From the NCBI RefSeq assembly GCF_039555335.1, contig NC_092646.1, positions 20,357,029 through 20,421,028 of the forward strand: a DNA stretch of 64,000 nt, given 5' to 3'. Origin of the DNA: Amphiura filiformis (lineage: Eukaryota > Echinodermata > Ophiuroidea > Amphilepidida > Amphiuridae). The position numbers were made by a program, and so were the translations under genes. The notes below the pieces were generated by a model. The model was not told where the DNA came from. It did not search any database and was given only the letters and a program-made list of their open reading frames with translations. Within the stretch, counting starts at the first letter, position 1. Each line of letters starts with the position of its first letter. This document shows, in pieces, positions 25,670 to 37,396 of the stretch.

Positions 25670-26823
25670 TACGGTGTCTGATCTCCGCCAAACTCCCCCT
25701 TTTATAATTCATCTCCCCAAATTTTCAGTTTTCCCCTTTTGCGAAATGCTTTCCCCTTTTTCAAATATTTCCCCTTTTAACTTTCCCCTTTTCAAATAGT
25801 TCCCCCTTTTCGACTTTCCCCTTTTCAAATAGTTCCCCTTTTCGACTTTCCCCTTTTCAAATAGTTCCCCTTTTCGAATTTCCCCTTTTCATATAGTTTC
25901 CCCATTTTCGAATTTCCCCTTTTCATATAGTTTCCCCTTTTCGAATTTCCCCTTTTCATATAGTTCCCTTTTCATATAGTTTCCCCTTTTCGAATTTCCC
26001 CTTTTCATATAGTTTCCCCCTTTTCGAATTTCCCCTTTTCATATAGTATCCTCTTTTCGAATTTCCCCCTTTTCATATAGTTTCCCCTTTTCATATAGTT
26101 TCCCCTTTTCGAATTTTCTTTTCACCTTTTACATAATACCATTTTACAGATTTTCCCCCATTAAAATAGTTTCTCCTTTTTTTTTTTGTTCCCTTTTTTT
26201 TACTCCCTTTTTTTTTTTATTCCCCTTTTCACGATGCGTAGGCTTTACCAGTAGGCACGGACCATCTATAGTACCGTGCATTCACGTCCCATGTACTTCG
26301 ATATTGAAATAGGTCCGGCCTACACGTTGAAAGCACGTGATTGTCTGATACAAATTCTTGAGCTAAATAAAATGAATAAAATGATACTTATTATGTAATT
26401 TATGAATTCTATAGGATATAGATCTACATTTAAGAAAAATCATAATCTGAATTATATCATGCAACTAAATAAAGACCCAGGAAAAGGCCAGGAGATTGGA
26501 ATTCGAATCAATTAGATTGGCTTATTAATCGTTATTATTTTGGACTTGTCTCGACTTTAAAAAAAGACTAGGCTTAATTGCTACTTAATTCTTCATCTAA
26601 CATATAGGGCCTACTAATTCTTTTTGGATTTTTGAGGCGTACACCACTGACCGAAGTCCCTGGTTCATTTGTCTGGTCAATTGAATATACGCCATAGAGC
26701 CTTTGATTAGAAAGCACATTTTTATTGTTATAGGTCTGTCACACTACGACGGCCTGGATCAACGTACATCACCGAATACAAAAATATTTTATTCGGTGGA
26801 AAAATCACCAGTCCAGTCCGGCA

Positions 26824-27172
26824 GAAGATTCGGTGGGATTTTGGGTCCGATTCCCGTTCGTCTCTCTATGCGTTGTGGCCGCTAATAATCCTGCAGGCGT
26901 CTTATATTCGATCGTTCAATGTCCGACAAATGACCGGATTTGGGGGTCCGATTCCCGTTCGTTTCGCTATGCGTTGTGGCCGCTAATAATCCTGCAGGCG
27001 TCTTATATTCGATCGTTCAACGTCCGACAAATGACCGGATTTGGGGGTCAACGTCCGACAAATGACCGGATTTGGGGGTCCGATTCCCGATCGTCTCTCT
27101 ATGCGTTGTGGCCGCTAATAATCCTGCAGGCGTTTTATATTCAATCGTTCAACGTCCGACAAATGACCGGCG
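26824..27172. repeat. 101-bp tandem repeat with 31-bp internal duplication
   Basis: TTCCCGTTCG recurs at 26851, 26952 and (as TTCCCGATCG) 27084. The spacing is 101 then 132 bp, the extra 31 bp being an immediate duplication of CAACGTCCGACAAATGACCG plus 11 bases. Units share ATGCGTTGTGGCCGCTAATA. The 147-codon ORF across it follows from the repetition, and I do not call it a gene. Confidence 0.9.
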
Positions 27173-27179
27173 AATCCGT

Positions 27180-29223
27180 CGCATGTGGCACCAACAGGGA
27201 CGTCCACCCTATCAGAAAAGTGGGGGAGGAGAGGGTGTTTGAGAGGGTTTTTGACCCCTTAGAGGCAGTGACGTAGCAAGTACTTTTTCAGAGGGTGAAC
27301 AAAGTGGGGAAAGACAACTTTTAAGGGGGAAACTTTGACGAAAATGGTCAAATATTGGCTAATAAGTACAAAAGGGCTACAAATCTGATATATCAGGGCA
27401 ACCAGCGTCCGGGGGCAATAGAGGTGAGAAACCTTTGGACAATGAAGGCCCAATTAAAGCCATTTGTCATTTTTTGGATAAATTTTAGCACTATTATTGG
27501 GTACTATTTTAGTTTGAAACAGCCGCAAATTGGTGAAACGAAAGCCTAATTGAAGCCATTGAAAAGTTTTCACCATTATTGTATAATATAAACAATTGTT
27601 TTAAAAATAACACGTGGATGTCCATAGCAGAAGCAAAAAGGAAGACTTGTCCATTTTTCAAAATGAAGGTCCAATTGAAGCCATTTGCATGGGGACTGTA
27701 GGGCCTATTTACATTATTAGGCCTAGGCCTATTGTGTAAAAATTTAGTTTTAAAAATGGAAAATTTGGAAAATTGTTTTTGGTGCATCATTTTTACACTA
27801 TTATTGCCTTAAACAAAAAAACAAAGAAGGCCCGAACTGAATTTGCAAAATTTAAAATGTTACACTGATCTACTAAAGACTTCAGACTCGTAATTTCAAG
27901 TAAAGCATGCATGGATTGATATGTTAAAGTCAGCAATAGACCTAAGTCCGTCTTAAATACTGACGTTGGTGACAAAATGTCACGAGCCCTACATATCGAC
28001 GGGCCGGCAGTAATTTTCACAGGCTTTTGGGCCAAGGAACCACATTAATTTTAAGCACTGCCTGTAATAATCACAGGCCTATACTTAGGCTTACTACTAT
28101 CCTGGGCCTACTCAATAACGTAGCCTACAATTTAACCTTTTCCATGTTTTTTCTTCTTTTTCTTTCAGAAAGTGCCCCTCTCTCAATACTACTTACATGC
28201 ACAGGCCTACTAAATTACGTGCAATTTAACTTTTTCTCTTCTCTTCTCTCTTCAATTTTTCTCACTTTCTTTTCTTTTTTTCTCTCCTTTCCCCATTTTT
28301 CTACTTGTCAGTCACTAAAGTACTGGGGGAAATATGATATTGCGTCACACACCCTTCAGAAGCCCCCCCCACTCCGGCAATATGCAGCACCATACGAACA
28401 CACATCGGATAAATACCGAACATGTGTATTCGGTACACTCCGTTTCAAGTTTTGTGCATGCACAAAACTTGCCGACGGACTTAACGAACATCACCTATAA
28501 CACGAAACGCATTTGGCGGATGATAGCAGGACATAAAAAGAACATAAAACGATCATTGACGAACAACAACGGATTAACTAAAATACCATCCGTTTCTTGT
28601 ACGGAAGACCTATTCGGTGTAGTGTGACAGGCGCTTTAACGGGATTGTTGACAAACAAAGAATAGAGAAAATTACTCGGAACTGGCTTAAAAATAAAGTT
28701 GCATAAAATCACACAGCCACACTTGTCATAAATATGCAATGCCCATTTTGTCCAGGCCCGTTTTATAAATGTATGCTTTATTGTCATTTCACTGTTAAGA
28801 CCGCTTGTTTTAAACTTTGGTGCTAACTTTAAAAAAAAAACCTTTTGAATAATTATATAGCACAAACAATTCTTATTATCTAGGCTTCTGTAACAATGGC
28901 AGCCAGTTGTTTGTTGTCTCTGACATATCCCTGTTTATAGACAAGTTCTTCACAGACTTTCAAACATCATTGCTATGAATTTGACCAGCATAAATATTTA
29001 TGCATGCCATTTCACCCGTTTAACATTCTGAACATCATTTGGTTTATCAATCATATCGGATTTGCTCTTTGTACAGCCCCTCTATAAACGTGCATAAAAG
29101 TTGACGGATCCCTAACCCATTGAATTTAGCGGCGCTTGCACAACAGGCTATAAATCTACCTACGTTGGTATCCAAATTCATGTAGAACGCCTTTCCAATA
29201 ATGGATGTAGCGGAATGAGCTCT
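27180..29223. other. Interior of the 4.2-kb element; no gene seen
   Basis: Mixed AT-rich and pyrimidine-rich tracts (28140-28300 is a CTTT-type run). Open frames such as 28027-28500 have no motif or splice support. CGAATACAAAAATATTTTAT near 26773 and ACCGAACATGTGTATTCGG near 28416 suggest further inner palindromes. Confidence 0.45.
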
Positions 29224-29995
29224 AGTGAGTGCACGGTACTCTCCAGGGTCCAGGCTTACTGGTAAAGCCTACGCACGGAAAACAGGGAGTACCCAAACAA
29301 AAAGGGAGTATTAAAAACAAAAAGGGAGTATTATTTAAAAAGGGAGAAACTATTTAAAATGGGAACCTATTTGTGAAAAGCGGGAGGAAAGTTAAAAGGG
29401 GTAAAAAAAGGGGGAACTATTAATTTTACAAAATGGGTGAAAATAAAAAGGGGTAGGCCTGTTATTTGTAAAGGGGGGAATTCGAAAACGCGGAAACTAT
29501 TGGAAAAGGAAAATTAAAAAGGGGGGAAACTATTTGAAAAGGGGGGATTCGAAAAGGGGGAAACTATATGAAAAGGGGAAAGTCGAAAAGGGGGAAACTA
29601 TTTGAAAAGGGGAAAGTCGAAAAGGAGAAACTATTTGAAAAGGGGCAAGTCGAAAAGGGGGAAACTATTTGAAAAGGGGAAAGTCGAAAAGGGGAAACTA
29701 TTTGAAAAGGGGTAAGTCGAAAAGGGGGTAAGTCGAAAAGGGGGAAAGTCGAAAAGGGGGAAACTATTTGAAAACGGGGAAAGTTAAAAAGGGGGAAATA
29801 TTTGAAAAAGGGGGAAAGCATTTCGCAAAAAAGGGGAAGGGATATGAATTATAAAAGGGGGAGTTTGGCGGAGATCAGACACCGTACTTTCGCATAGGAA
29901 ATATGACATTTGCAACCCGTTGACGTGTTGGCGAACAGGGTCGGATCCAGAATTTTGAAGGGGTTCTCTCAAAATATTTCTGCTCCCAATTTGCT

Positions 29996-30959
29996 CACCA
30001 AGTTCAAGTTCAAGTTTTATTTGTTTTCATCTCAATTCACAAAAAGTTATACAATTGGAAATGCAAGATAAGAAATACTTAATGATAATTACTTATAGAA
30101 ATACAATTATAAGAACATGAGAAGTGAAGAGATGTGGATGCCGCAAAGACGCAGAGCGTGAAGCTTGTGGCACCCAATCTGAACCAGATGGAAATTTAAC
30201 TTACGCTACAATATTAATATGTACTATAATGATGAAATCATGTGGCCGAAATAAGTATAAATGAAATTTAATTGAACGGAATCATTAAATCAGATAATCA
30301 AAAATACAATAATAAAAAAATATATAATAAATCACATATTTTGACACAAAGCTGAATGAAAAGAGAAGCGTATGATTCCTTCACATAAGGATAATTTGGA
30401 CAAGATCGGAATCAAATATATTGTGCCCAATAAATTAATGGAGTATGGACAGACTGAACAATACAAGACAGGACAGGACGGGACAGACCCAAGAGAGATG
30501 GAAAGTTTGAAAATACCCTTAATCAGTTGTGGTATAAGATTCGATTAAATAATCTTTAAGTCTATGTTTGAAAATAGCCAATGTTGGAGACTGTTTCAAT
30601 GATTGGTCGAGGGAGTTCCAGAGCAGGGCACCCTGAATCCGAAGGATATTTTCAGCCAGCCTGGTATTGGTAAGGCTTACATGAAGGTCATTCGAAAAAC
30701 GGGTGTCATGGGTGTGGATGTCTTTGTTGGTTATAAAATAGTCTGGGTCAGTAGTATGAGATGGTAGTTGGTCATGAAGGTAATTGAACATAAATTGGGC
30801 AGTTTGGAAAATGTAGAGGTCTTGGATTTTAAGCGTCCTGAGAGACTTGAATAAGGGGTCGGTGTGGGCGAGCCAAACTGAATAGGTACATGTTCTGATA
30901 ATTTTCTTCTGCATCAAAAAAAGTGTATGGAGATGGGAATTGTTTTTGTCGGGGTGCAC
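29996..30959 (-). mobile_element. 5'-truncated non-LTR retrotransposon (LINE)
   Basis: On the minus strand, 30959-30519 encodes 146 residues matching the C-terminal region that follows the RT domain in CR1-like LINEs: QKKIIRTCTYS, then HTDPLFKSLRTLKIQDLY, NDLHVSL, GALLWNSLDQSLKQSPTLA and FKHRLKDYL. A stop follows and a 500-bp 3' UTR leads to a tail of repeated CTTGAA hexamers at about 30000. The 5' side is cut where the AGTCCGA array starts, so RT and endonuclease are missing. The CR1-like placement rests on recalled motif order. Confidence 0.8.
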
Positions 30960-30962
30960 CGC

Positions 30963-31500
30963 TCAGTCCGACACGCCGCTAGTCCGACACGCCGCTAGTC
31001 CGACACGCCGCTAGTCCGAATCTGAAAAACACTTTTTAGTCCGACACTCCGCTAGTCCGAATTTAAAATACACTCTGCCAGTCCGACACGCCGCTAGTCC
31101 GAATGTGAAATGCAATGCGCTAGTCCGACACACCGCTAGTCCGAATCTGAAAAACACTTTTTCAGTCCGACACTCCGCTAGTCCGAATATGAAAAGCACT
31201 GCGCTAGTCCGAAACTGAAAAACACGGCGCTAGTCCGACACTGCGCTAGTCCGAATTTAAAAAGCATACCGCTAGTCCGAAACTGAAAACCATTGCGCTA
31301 GTCCGAATCTGAAAAGCACTGCGCTAGTCCGAATCTGAAAAGCACTGCGCTAGTCCGAATATGAAAAACACTGCGCTAGTCCGAATTTCGGACTAGCGCA
31401 GTGTTTCTCAGATTCGGACTAGCGCAGTGTTTTTAAATTCGGACTAGCGAAGTGCTTTTCAGATTCGGACTAGCGAAGTGCTTTCAAATTCGGACTAAGA
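30963..31500. repeat. GCTAGTCCGAA minisatellite with internal inversion
   Basis: Units of about 26 bp (GCGCTAGTCCGAATCTGAAA plus AGCACT) run forward from 30963 to 31385, then switch to the reverse complement through about 31500. The switch is the perfect palindrome GTCCGAATTTCGGAC at 31379-31393. The left end has shorter ACACGCCGCTAGTCCG units. It is a natural hairpin-forming array, possibly the end of a foldback element. Confidence 0.9.
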
Positions 31501-32846
31501 TTTTTTTTACTAGTCTCAAAACATATACAAATCACTGGCGTACAGTACATTTTACTTGGAGAAAAATCAACAAACACATGGTATTCGTTTCAAACCAGAT
31601 TTAAAGCAATACTATTAATAAGCATAAAGAATAGATTCCTATTTAAATTTTTGTTTTCACTGATCACATTATCCCTTTTAATTTCAAGCCAAACAAATGA
31701 GGTATACGAAGAAAATTGAGATTTCGTTCCAGCGCCTACATAATTTGCGTGTACTACATGTAATACTGCACGGAGCATCGCGCTCGACGTGTGTACATAT
31801 AAGCTGACGTGACACCCACGGGACATGTTAGCAAGCACTCGATCGGTGAACTCTGAATAAAACCGGATCTCCCCGGTTTTAATCTAAAAAGTTAAATTTT
31901 ATTGTTATTAAAGCACTTCAGGCTATTATAGTCTTTTACGTGGTATTTTAGTACACCACTGGGCATTATAACTATGCAAAGAGTGGAAATCCGAGTAAAA
32001 TTGAGGGCGTCGCTGTGAAGCAAATCATACATTATGGCTTTAACAACAGACAAGATATATGAAACCAGGCCAGTACGCATGATTTTTTTTTGGGGGGCAC
32101 AGCATCATCATGAGGTCAATAATTACATTTGTACAGACGAAATCACATGGAAATGTAAACGCACCATCAGCATGATCAGGCGCTGGATCCAAAAATAAAC
32201 TGAATTAATAAAATTCACCTCTAGAGATATCTTCCATTCCATTTAATCCAGGATAATTGAAGATTGCACTCTCTCATTGTATCTATAGAATTGATTGACA
32301 CACACCACACAGAGTTAAATTCATACAATACATACAAGAGCAGATTTCTGATTTTTTGAGCTAATAGGCCCTACATGTAAAAGTTCCTATTTTGATACAA
32401 GTTTGAAACCTTTTGATATGAATAAAGAAGAGTTTCAAAATATTGAAAACATTGTTTATCGGTGTTTAAATTACAAAGGGGTTTTTCAATTTCATTGTTC
32501 TTTTTTAACTAATTTTTTTTGTCATTTAAACTCAAGTTTGGACCTTCAATTTTAATAAAATTGCATAAAAATAATTAGATTTAAGTTATTTAAGTTTCTA
32601 TTTTGCTTTATTTATTTATACCACTGTTCAGTATTGTAAATTGTTATAACATTCAAAGTTTAATTTATATTAATATTTAATTGCAAATAACCATTCGTTA
32701 CATTTGCTTTTTGGACAAAACGGCATTGAACATAACTGAACGGTAATTGACATTTCTCGTATTTTTTTAAAATTTTCTGCACGTACTGCGAATGTTTGAA
32801 TTTTGCAGTTATGCACTTGTAAAAGATGTTCAAAAAACGTTTACTC
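31501..32846. other. No gene seen
   Basis: About 1.3 kb of AT-rich sequence without supported exon or recognised element. Confidence 0.5.
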
Positions 32847-33515
32847 TTAAGGGCTGGGGTATGAACGTTTGGACAGTATTTATTTTGGGACATTAGAGCA
32901 CATCAGACATATCGAATTGCATTCTGAATACGAAGAATGTCATTTTGATATCAAATAATTTTGATTTTTTGAAATTCGCAATTTAATACACATTTTATGG
33001 CAAATCATTAAAATTGATATTTTTGATATTTAACAGTACTTGAAGTAAACTTTATAAATCTGATGATTTATACTTAAAGTGTATGTAGGTGGGATAAAAA
33101 GCCGACGATCAATTGAAAATTTTGACCTTTCGTATTGAAGATATGGATTTTTTTTCCCAAAACACAAAACAAAAATAAGGTCTTTTTGGGAAAAAATCCA
33201 TATCTTCAATATGAAAGGTCAAAATTTTCAATTGACCGTCGGCTTTTCCTCCCTGCTACATACACTTTAAGAATATATCATTAGATTTATATAATTTACT
33301 TCGAGGACTGTTATATATCAAAAATGTGAAAAATATCAAATTTTTATAATTTGTCATAAAATTTGTATTATATTGTGATTTTCAAAAATGAAAATTATTT
33401 GATATCAGAAAGACATGCTTCGTATTCAGAATGCAATTCGATAGGTCTGAGGTGCTCTCATGTCCCACAAAAAATACTGTCGAAACGCAATAAACGCTCA
33501 TTTTAAATCCCTTAA
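32847..33515. mobile_element. TTAA-flanked MITE, copy 2
   Basis: A 669-bp relative of 21615-22129, beginning TTAAGGGCTGGGGTATGAACG and ending TTTTAAATCCCTTAA. It keeps a longer central stem: GACCTTTCGTATTGAAGATA at 33123 and its mirror near 33205, so nearly the whole element can fold back. It contains no ORF. Confidence 0.85.
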
Positions 33516-33920
33516 CATCAATTAATATCTTCATGAAAATGGCAAATCAGCAACCATTATGCGTTCATGTGCATCAAAATGACGAATGACAAATGTCGGC
33601 TATCATCATGCTTGTGTTTGAAATCGACATCCTGTCTAAAGTATCATAATTCAGGGACATCCACTAGTCTCAACACCCAGTCGCAAACGATGTTAGTAAT
33701 GTTAGTGACGTGCCGGCGCAGCGGACATAATTTTGCGAGAAGGCTTAAAAATTGTTATGTCTCAAAGCCGCCGCTCGCGTTCGTTTTTCTTAGCGCGTCC
33801 ATGTCAGCTGAAACGGCAAAATATGTTTTTATTTCCTTTTTTTATATAGTTTTTTGACGTAAAATCATAAAATTCTGAGACAAATTTGGAAAAAAATTGC
33901 TTGGCTCGATACTCGCACGG
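33516..33920. other. No gene seen
   Basis: A 96-codon open stretch (33567-33857) lacks motif and splice support. Confidence 0.4.
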
Positions 33921-34165
33921 TTAAAGGCCCATTCAGTGATTTGCTCATCATTAAAATTCAGATTTTGGTATCTTTGTCATTGTCATAGATGTGCTAACAT
34001 AGCTGGCGAGTGATTTAGCCGAAAGCTGTGTATTTAACGAATCTGTATTAATCGGCAAGAATTATTGTATACAGAAACAGTTCTGCCAGAGTTTTCCAGT
34101 GGTATAAAAATTATAAAAATCTGAATATTTCTGTACAAAGTGTGGATCACGGAATGCCCCTTTCA
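33921..34165. mobile_element. MITE related to 18177-18520, copy 2
   Basis: Begins TTAAAGGCCCATTCAGTGAT and ends GTGGATCACGGAATGCCCCT, with the internal phrase TTTTCCAGTGGTATAAAAAT also found (as TTTCCAGTGATATAAAAATC) in the other copy. The left end is more diverged. Confidence 0.65.
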
Positions 34166-34391
34166 AATTGTGTTGAATTGATGTCCAAATTAGTGCACAT
34201 CATTGAAATTACATACATGTTTGTAAATTACTTTAGTATATGACTTTGGGTTTACTTTTCATTACCATTTGTATATTACATGTACATGTTGAAGTGTTTA
34301 AAAAAATCCAATATGGGGTGGGGCCTACATATACACAAAATAGACCTACGTACACCATCGAAACCTGTTTCTTACTTCATGTATGTTGTGT

Positions 34392-34949
34392 TATACTCTG
34401 ATCAGCTCATAATAGGCGGGACTCATAACATTGTGGATTGATATACATGTAGTATGGCATACACACACAGCTGGGCGCAGCACCTACGCGGACTGCGCTT
34501 TGCATATTGCGTGAATGACATGCTTTTGTGAATTTACGCGCGGCGTAATTTGGAACTTTATTGACTTGCGCAGTAATTATCACAGAGGAGTAAGATAAGA
34601 CAGAGCGCGTACCACCAGTCAAAGTCTCCGCCTCATCCGATAATGAGGGCCGATTGTTCCATGAAATGCGACAGGCGAGACTGCTACGCAATTACCGCGT
34701 ATTTTCATGGTCTTTCGCGTAATCGCGAAAGCACGCAACGCTCTATCGCGTATACGCGAAGGCAAGCAGCGCTGGCGTGATTGTTTGACACAGCACGATC
34801 GAACAATCGGCCCTCATGAATATGCGAGAACTGGTACCATACAATACACGGGGACTTTGACTAGTGGTACGCGCTCTGTCTTATCTTACTCCTCTGTGGT
34901 AATTATACTTGCGAATAATTCCCGCCTATTAAGAGCTGATCATAGTATA
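34392..34949. mobile_element. 558-bp foldback element
   Basis: Left TATACTCTGATCAGCTCATA and right TAAGAGCTGATCATAGTATA are inverse. Inner arms share GAGGAGTAAGATAAGACAGA and GGCCGATTGTTC with their mirrors. The loop is small, so the whole element can form a long imperfect stem. GC-rich CpG-containing loop around 34690-34780. Non-coding. Confidence 0.85.
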
Positions 34950-35220
34950 AATATATAGAATAACATTAAAGCTATGGTACACTTTTTATAACAAGAAGTT
35001 TATTAGTAGGCCTACATGAATTACCACCGACCTACATTGCACAACCATGTTTTCCAATCATGCCTGAGCACTCCCTTTTAAAGGTTTTTTTTTTTATTCT
35101 TAATGGGGTTTTAGGTATTTAGATATGCCCAGAAAAACAAGTATGTTTTTGAAATGACCTTAATATTTTTCCAATACTCCTAGTTTGACAAATATAATAA
35201 GTCATTGTTTTATTTCACAG

Positions 35221-35535
35221 ATGTAGCACTCGTTGGTGGGAATAACGCATGGGAAGGACGGGTCGAGGTCTATTATAGCTCCGAATGGAGAACGGTTTGT
35301 GATTATGCCTGGGATGTCAATGATGCCGAGGTTGTGTGTCGGCAGCTGGGATATCCAACTACTGCCTCAGCTATAGCTTATCAGGGTTCAGTACATGTAT
35401 ATGGACAGGGAAGCGGTGTTAAAGTAATATATGATGTTGATTGTAATGGGTTAGGACTTACTTTTATGTCATGTAGTTTCAGCTGGTATGAGGATACTTA
35501 CAATATTTGTCAGGACGCCGGTGTTAAGTGTGATG
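35221..35535 (+). CDS. SRCR domain exon 1 of an SRCR/EGF gene
   Basis: Scavenger receptor cysteine-rich domain in one 315-bp exon, bounded by TTTATTTCACAG and donor GTAAGT, phase 1-1. It begins DVALVGGNNAWEGRVEVYYS and has the family signature EVVCRQLGYPTTAS and the ending QDAGVKCDG. Six cysteines at the usual C2, C3, C5, C6, C7 and C8 places (VCDY, VVCRQ, VDCN, MSCS, NICQ, VKCD). SRCR domains act in extracellular ligand binding, often in innate recognition. Upstream exons and any signal peptide were not found, so this is an internal module. The following intron start resembles those after the other two SRCR exons. Confidence 0.9.
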
Positions 35536-36379
35536 GTAAGTTGAGCTATTATTACTATTATTAGCTATTATTGATATAAATATGAGTGAAAAAAAGTATA
35601 ATATAAAATAACATAAAATGGCAGACACAAGTAAATACGCTAAATTCACACTATTATTGCACAATACATATATATAAAAAGCTGAAGTGTGCGTGCATAC
35701 AGGAAAACCGGAATAAACTGCGCGCTACTTGTTTAAGGGTTCATACTACACCACATTTCGCCATACTGCATTTTAGAAACGCTTGCTGTTAGAATAAGAA
35801 CATTTTTAATGCTAATTTATTGCACATTCTAGGGAGGCGTGGTTACCGTTTTGAAATAACCGAGTGAGAGGGTTTTCAAGAAAATATTTTTCCTGTCAAA
35901 ACTGAAGCATGCTCTGTATAAAAGAAAATATGAATATTAACTGCACATTATATATAACGATTCGTGATACCCAATTGTGGCACATTTGATGTTGTTTATG
36001 AGGCAGAGAATTTTATTTCAATTTTATATACGCCAAAATATTTTTTTAATTGAGCGAGAATGGCGATAGAAAAAACTTGAAAATTCCATGTAAAAATGAC
36101 ATTAGACCCTACCAATGATTACTGTTTCTTTTTTATGGTAATCTAATCTTTTATTTCCTGAAATAAAATTAGGGGTCTAATGTGGATTTATTGTATAAAT
36201 TATGAAAACATCGACGTGTATACAAGAAGCTACAAGAAAAATGGTAGGCCACGCCACACCGACATACTTTTGGTATACGGTGAGCACGTGCGAGTCAAAA
36301 TCAATATAACGTATGAAAAAACTATTGTGCGTAGGCTCATTAATTGTATATAGAACACGCAGTTATCAACAATTGAGCG
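35536..36379. other. Start of the 12-kb intron; no exon seen
   Basis: AT-rich intronic sequence after SRCR exon 1 with no recognised element. Confidence 0.5.
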
Positions 36380-36812
36380 CTATTCTATTACCTCCACGAC
36401 CCATTATTCAAAATCGCGCACTGTGATTTGTTGAAACGCGTCACGTGAGAGCCCATTATTCTGCAATAATGGGTCAAGCGCCGTAACACATTCTACGCAC
36501 AGCATTACGCTTGGTTACGCGTGCAATATTTCCGCGATACGCGCTGTCACATACGCGTACGCGCTCCACCTTGAAGTAAACAACTTAAAAAATATTTGTG
36601 CCAAAAAATGATATTTTCTCTTTAAATCGCACTATTTTCTGGTAATAGAATAGAAATAAAGGGTGCAGCATTATCCTTTACACGCAAATAATGTGTCCTC
36701 GGCAGTAAAACGTTTAAATAATGGGTTCGGCTACGCAAAACCCATTATTTACGTTTTTACTGCCTCGGACACATTATTTGGGTGTAAAGGATAAAGCATT
36801 ACCCTTTATTTC
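36380..36812. mobile_element. Hairpin element with CCCATTATT motifs
   Basis: A near-perfect stem spans 36654-36812: AAATAAAGGGTGCAGCATTA at the left and its mirror ending ACCCTTTATTT, with inner AATAATGGGTT and AACCCATTATT around a GC-rich loop. Left of it, CTATTCTATTACC (36385) mirrors GGTAATAGAATAG (36641), and CCATTATTCTGCAATAATGG (36453) is itself palindromic, so several foldback units are nested. Confidence 0.75.
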
Positions 36813-36941
36813 TTAATTAATGTTTTTAAACAAAGAAAATTCCAAAATATGGTACGTTTTCTGTCTTTGATTGTCACGTGGTATGTTGAAGTAATGAAGT
36901 TGCGATTATATGTTTAAATTTTCATCATGATGCAATCAAGC

Positions 36942-37036
36942 CCTTACGGCCGAGCGGTCTAAGGCGCTGGTATTATGTCAATTCTTTATAGTAGGCCTAC
37001 TGCTCAGTGCAGCGTGTGTTCGAACCCCGCCGGCGC
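36942..37036 (+). repeat. tRNA-Leu-like sequence, probable SINE head
   Basis: A-box-like GGCCGAGCGGTCTAAGGCGC and B-box-like GTGTTCGAACCCC at normal spacing for a class II tRNA. The acceptor arms do not pair well and the anticodon arm is disrupted by TAGTAGGCCTACTG, so a functional tRNA is unlikely. A tRNA-derived SINE or tRNA pseudogene fits better. Confidence 0.55.
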
Positions 37037-37396
37037 CTCTGCCAAAATAAATTTAATTTTAAATTTTTTTTATATTTCATATTATGTTAGAGAAATGTGG
37101 CTGGGAGAATGTATGTATGGCGAAGAGTGGTGTAGGTTCATACCACTAAATCCGCCTGTGAAGCGGTTTCCGGCAAAAGTTTATCACGCCTATAGTCCCA
37201 ACTTTGCACACAAATTGTGCAAAATCTGTGCAATATTAACACTTTTAGTGTTGAAAATCGTGTTTTTCTAGAACTTGTGAATGTGATCTCTACTAATTTG
37301 AAAAGAAAACGCAAAAATTTGAGTGATGTTTACGATGATGAGCGCATGATCACACGAGATCAAAACGCGGTTAGCGATAATTTTGTCAAAAAGTAG

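Larger units (their letters stand above)
25670..29886. mobile_element. 4.2-kb element with 600-bp polypurine/polypyrimidine inverted arms
   Basis: Outer ends TACGGTGTCTGATCTCCGCC and GGCGGAGATCAGACACCGTA are perfect inverses. The arms (25670-26285 and 29224-29886) are tandem arrays of TTTCCCCTTTTCGAA and TTTCCCCTTTTCATATAG units, seen as AAAGGGGAAAGTCG on the other side, and end inward at GTACCGTGCATTCAC and its mirror. The interior has no intact transposase. It contains a 101-bp tandem repeat and possible ends of an inner element (CTGTCACACTAC at 26734, GTAGTGTGACAG at 28619). A large non-autonomous foldback element. Confidence 0.8.

Noticed and set aside
26833-27276. 147-codon ORF
   Set aside because: Its length comes from a 101-bp tandem repeat; the peptide repeats match the DNA units and have no domain.
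28027-28500. 157-codon ORF
   Set aside because: Biased pyrimidine-rich composition, no motif, and it lies inside a non-autonomous element.
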